43,434 nucleotides of DNA. Source: Gemmatimonadaceae bacterium. Lineage in GTDB: Bacteria; Gemmatimonadota; Gemmatimonadetes; Gemmatimonadales; Gemmatimonadaceae. Under the pieces are notes generated by a model. That model searched no databases. It was not told the DNA's origin and saw only the letters and a list, made by a program, of their open reading frames with translations. Below are positions 41,340-43,434 of the stretch, piece by piece. The stretch lies in the NCBI GenBank assembly GCA_022843265.1, contig JALHNZ010000028.1:1-43434 (forward strand), read 5' to 3'. The position numbers were made by a program, and so were the translations under genes. How positions within the stretch are numbered: the stretch's first letter is position 1; every line of letters starts with the position of its first letter.

Positions 41340-43292
41340 GTGTCATTCCTACGACGGATTCCGTTGGTGCCAAAATTGGCAGCCTTGGCGCTGCTGCTTG
41401 GTTTTGTTGTTGGTCTCGTTTCAAGCGATCCTACGCTCCGCGCCAAGTTCTGGCTCGCATCGCTTCTGGTCTGCGGCGCGCCCGTCGTGTGGGGTACGCT
41501 GCGGGGCATGATGCGTGGGCAGTTCGCGGCGGATCTCGTGGCCTCCATGGCGATTGTCGGGGCGGTACTGCTGCAGGAGCCGCTGGCTGGTCTGGTGGTC
41601 GTGATCATGCAAACCGGCGGCGAGGCGCTTGAAGCGTGGGCCGTGGACCGTGCGTCGGATGCAGTTGCCGCGCTCGAGGCTGACGCCCCGCGTTCCGCTC
41701 AGCGCGTGCTCGCCGACGGGCGCATTGAAGAAATCGAAGCCTCCGCCATCGGGAGCGGTGACACGCTCCTGGTGCGTCCTGGAACGCTGATCCCATGCGA
41801 TGTCGTGGTGATTGACGGTGCGTCGTCCGTCGACACGTCGCGTCTGACCGGCGAACCTGTACCGGTGCGTGCTGCGGCCGGCGTAGCGCTGCCGTCGGGC
41901 GCCGTGAACGGTGAGGGGGCGCTCACGGTAAAAGCCGAGCGTGTGGCGGCGGAAAGTCAGTACGCGCGCATTGTCGAGCTGGTGCGATCAGCGCAGGCCA
42001 GCAAGAGTCCGCTGCAGCGAGTGGCCGACAAATGGGCGGTGTGGTTTACGCCATTTACGCTGATTGTGTGCGCGGTGGCGTGGTTCATTTCCAAGGACGC
42101 GTCTCGCGTGCTGGCGGTGCTCGTGGTGGCGACGCCTTGTCCACTCATTCTGGCGGCGCCGGTGGCGGTGATTGGCGGCATCAGCCGGTCGGCCCGGCGC
42201 GGCATCATTATTCGGCATGGCGGCGCGCTCGAGGCGCTGGCGTCGGTGAATGTGGCGGTGTTCGACAAGACGGGCACGCTCACGGTGGGTCGGCCGCAGG
42301 TGTCGGCGTTTGTCATGGCAAACGGGGCGACGCACTCGGCGGATGATGCGACGGTTGATGCGACGGTTGATGCGACGGTCGATGCGACGCTTGATGCGAC
42401 GGTCGATGCGACGCTTGATGCGACGCTTGATGCGACGCTGGACGGCGAGGCGCGCGTGCTCGCCTCGCAGGCGGCGAGCGTGGAGCAAGGCTCCGGGCAT
42501 CTGCTGGCGCGCGTCTTCGTGACGTGGGCGGAATCCCACGGGCTGGCGGTGGTGCCGGCGCGTGATTTACGCGAGGAGCCCGGTAGCGGCGTCCAGGGCG
42601 TTGTGGACGGCGTACGAGTGGCGGTGGGTTCACCATCATATGTATCGCGCGAGTTACCGGCACTGGCACCGCGCATTGCCGAGATGGAGCACCAGCTTGC
42701 CGGGTTGCGTGCGTACGCGGGCACCGACGGTGGGGCGCTTGGTCGCCTGGAGTTCCTCGATGAGCTGCGCCCGAATGTCTCGACGTTGCTCGGTTCGCTT
42801 CGGGCACTCGGCATCTCGCGCACCGTGCTGCTCTCGGGCGATCAGTCCGCCAATGTGCAGAAAATTGCCGAATCGCTGGGCATTACAGACTTTGCCGGTG
42901 ATCTGTCGCCCGCCGACAAGGTTGCGCGCGTTGCGGCGCTGCAGTCCGCCGGCTCTAACGTGCTGATGGTAGGCGACGGTACCAATGATGCGCCGGCGCT
43001 GAGCACGGCCAAGGTGGGCGTGGCGCTGGCCGGTCACGGCGGCGGCGTGAGCGCCGAGGCGGCCGACGTGGTGCTGCTGGTGGATGAGCCGTTGCGCGTA
43101 GTGGACGCGGTCACGATTGGCCGCTACACCATGCGCATTGCCAAGCAGAGCATCGCGGTGGGATTGGGGCTGAGCGTGATCGGTATGGGGTTTGCGGCGG
43201 CGGGGCTGTTGGAGCCGACGGCCGGTGCGATCGTGCAGGAAGTGATTGATGTGGCGGTGATTGTGAACGCGCTGCGGGCGGCGCGGGGGTAG
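41340..43292 (+). CDS. P1B-type heavy-metal translocating ATPase
   Basis: A 650-residue P-type ATPase without an N-terminal HMA domain. The actuator domain has the dephosphorylation motif TGEPVPV, the fourth core helix carries TPCPLILAAP instead of CPC, the phosphorylation site is DKTGTLT, and the hinge GDGTNDAPAL. TPC variants are grouped as P1B-5 in Arguello's classification; known members move Ni or Fe, but specificity is not certain here. The N-domain dipeptide that is usually HP reads HL (GSGHLLA). An 8-copy DATV/DATL repeat sits between the P and N domains. The start is GTG at 41340 or TTG at 41334; both lack a clear ribosome site. Confidence 0.88.
   Translation: MSFLRRIPLVPKLAALALLLGFVVGLVSSDPTLRAKFWLASLLVCGAPVVWGTLRGMMRGQFAADLVASMAIVGAVLLQEPLAGLVVVIMQTGGEALEAWAVDRASDAVAALEADAPRSAQRVLADGRIEEIEASAIGSGDTLLVRPGTLIPCDVVVIDGASSVDTSRLTGEPVPVRAAAGVALPSGAVNGEGALTVKAERVAAESQYARIVELVRSAQASKSPLQRVADKWAVWFTPFTLIVCAVAWFISKDASRVLAVLVVATPCPLILAAPVAVIGGISRSARRGIIIRHGGALEALASVNVAVFDKTGTLTVGRPQVSAFVMANGATHSADDATVDATVDATVDATLDATVDATLDATLDATLDGEARVLASQAASVEQGSGHLLARVFVTWAESHGLAVVPARDLREEPGSGVQGVVDGVRVAVGSPSYVSRELPALAPRIAEMEHQLAGLRAYAGTDGGALGRLEFLDELRPNVSTLLGSLRALGISRTVLLSGDQSANVQKIAESLGITDFAGDLSPADKVARVAALQSAGSNVLMVGDGTNDAPALSTAKVGVALAGHGGGVSAEAADVVLLVDEPLRVVDAVTIGRYTMRIAKQSIAVGLGLSVIGMGFAAAGLLEPTAGAIVQEVIDVAVIVNALRAARG
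42345..42440 (+). repeat. Eight tandem 12-bp repeats inside the metal-ATPase gene
   Basis: Unit GATGCGACGGTT repeats eight times without a break, with the last three bases varying GTT/GTC/CTT/CTG. It encodes DATV or DATL repeated eight times, always in frame. The repeat falls in the loop after the phosphorylation site, before the nucleotide-binding domain. Copy-number change would leave the reading frame intact. Confidence 0.95.
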
Positions 43293-43335
43293 TTGCTGAG
43301 CGGTGCGCAGAATGTGGCGCGTGGGTCGAAAACAA

Positions 43336-43367
43336 AAGCGCCCCGGTCCGTGAGGACCGGGGCGCTT
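43336..43367 (-). terminator. Terminator for the leftward PEP-CTERM gene
   Basis: A perfect 14-bp stem (AAGCGCCCCGGTCC 43336-43349 with GGACCGGGGCGCTT 43354-43367) has a GTGA loop. On the minus strand it is followed by TGTTTTCG, giving with the stem end CTTTTGTTTT. It stands 18 bp beyond the stop at 43386. On the plus strand it may also stop transcription from the metal ATPase gene. Confidence 0.88.
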
Positions 43368-43385
43368 CAAGTTCGTGCGAGCTGA

Positions 43386-43434
43386 TTACGAGTTGCGACG
43401 ACGGCGGGCGGCGACGCCCATGCCGAGGAGCCCA
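43386..43434 (-). CDS. C-terminal tail of a PEP-CTERM-type sorted protein (runs off the right edge)
   Basis: Only 15 codons and the stop are visible, reading GLLGMGVAARRRRNS. A short hydrophobic/glycine segment followed by a cluster of arginines at the extreme C-terminus is the end of the PEP-CTERM sorting signal, which directs proteins to exosortase processing at the cell surface. The VPEP motif and the protein body lie beyond the window. A strong terminator follows 18 bp downstream, which supports a real gene end. Confidence 0.6.
   Translation of the reverse strand, partial: GLLGMGVAARRRRNS

Noticed and set aside
42313-42530. Repetitive region near 42345-42440 as a CRISPR array
   Set aside because: The 12-bp units have no spacers and are translated in frame within the ATPase.

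Overview
The window looks like a piece of a GC-rich Gram-negative chromosome. Diderm features are a PilQ secretin, a TolC-like outer-membrane factor, several lipobox lipoproteins, LpoB and a C-terminal PEP-CTERM-like sorting tail at the right edge. The mix of GTG/TTG starts, the pilin sequence and the gene content suggest Gemmatimonadota (Gemmatimonas-like). That is an inference from recognition, not from a search. I see no rRNA, tRNA, CRISPR array, transposase or phage gene. Apart from one foldback repeat this reads as core chromosome.

Positions 1-2685 (leftward) hold a tight housekeeping operon, aroC-aroK-smg-topA, with the topA end beyond the left edge. A strong hairpin (2794-2832) separates it from a large type IV pilus block that also runs leftward, from about 18336 to 2862. 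The order is sensor kinase PilS, sigma-54 activator PilR, pilin pilA (with a candidate -24/-12 promoter and a textbook terminator), a second sensor kinase, three minor-pilin/PilW/PilX-like genes, then pilM-N-O-P-Q and a very large lipoprotein. PilB, PilT, PilC and PilD are not here. pilMNOPQ next to aroK echoes the arrangement known in proteobacteria.

Positions 18506-21119 (rightward) carry a CNNM/CBS membrane protein, a lipoprotein with a SAM-methyltransferase fold, and an ArfB-like ribosome-rescue hydrolase. Positions 30470-21157 (leftward) hold seven cell-envelope genes in line: lpoB, a BamE-like/TPR lipoprotein, a COG3014-like lipoprotein, an ABC exporter, an HlyD adaptor, a TolC-like protein and a beta-barrel protein. 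The ABC exporter has lost the Walker A lysine, the LSGGQ signature and the catalytic glutamate. This is the most unusual element in the window.

Positions 30684-34450 (rightward) hold a small zinc-ribbon protein, a CHAD-CYTH fusion in reversed domain order, a degenerate EAL/HDOD protein, an acidic-tailed unknown and HslR. Then come an esterase, RidA facing a D-threonine aldolase/D-serine dehydratase family enzyme, a 160-bp foldback repeat, a DUF429 protein facing DinB, and a small membrane protein. The right end has a PAS-GAF histidine kinase facing a P1B-type metal ATPase that carries eight in-frame 12-bp repeats, then the tail of a PEP-CTERM protein.
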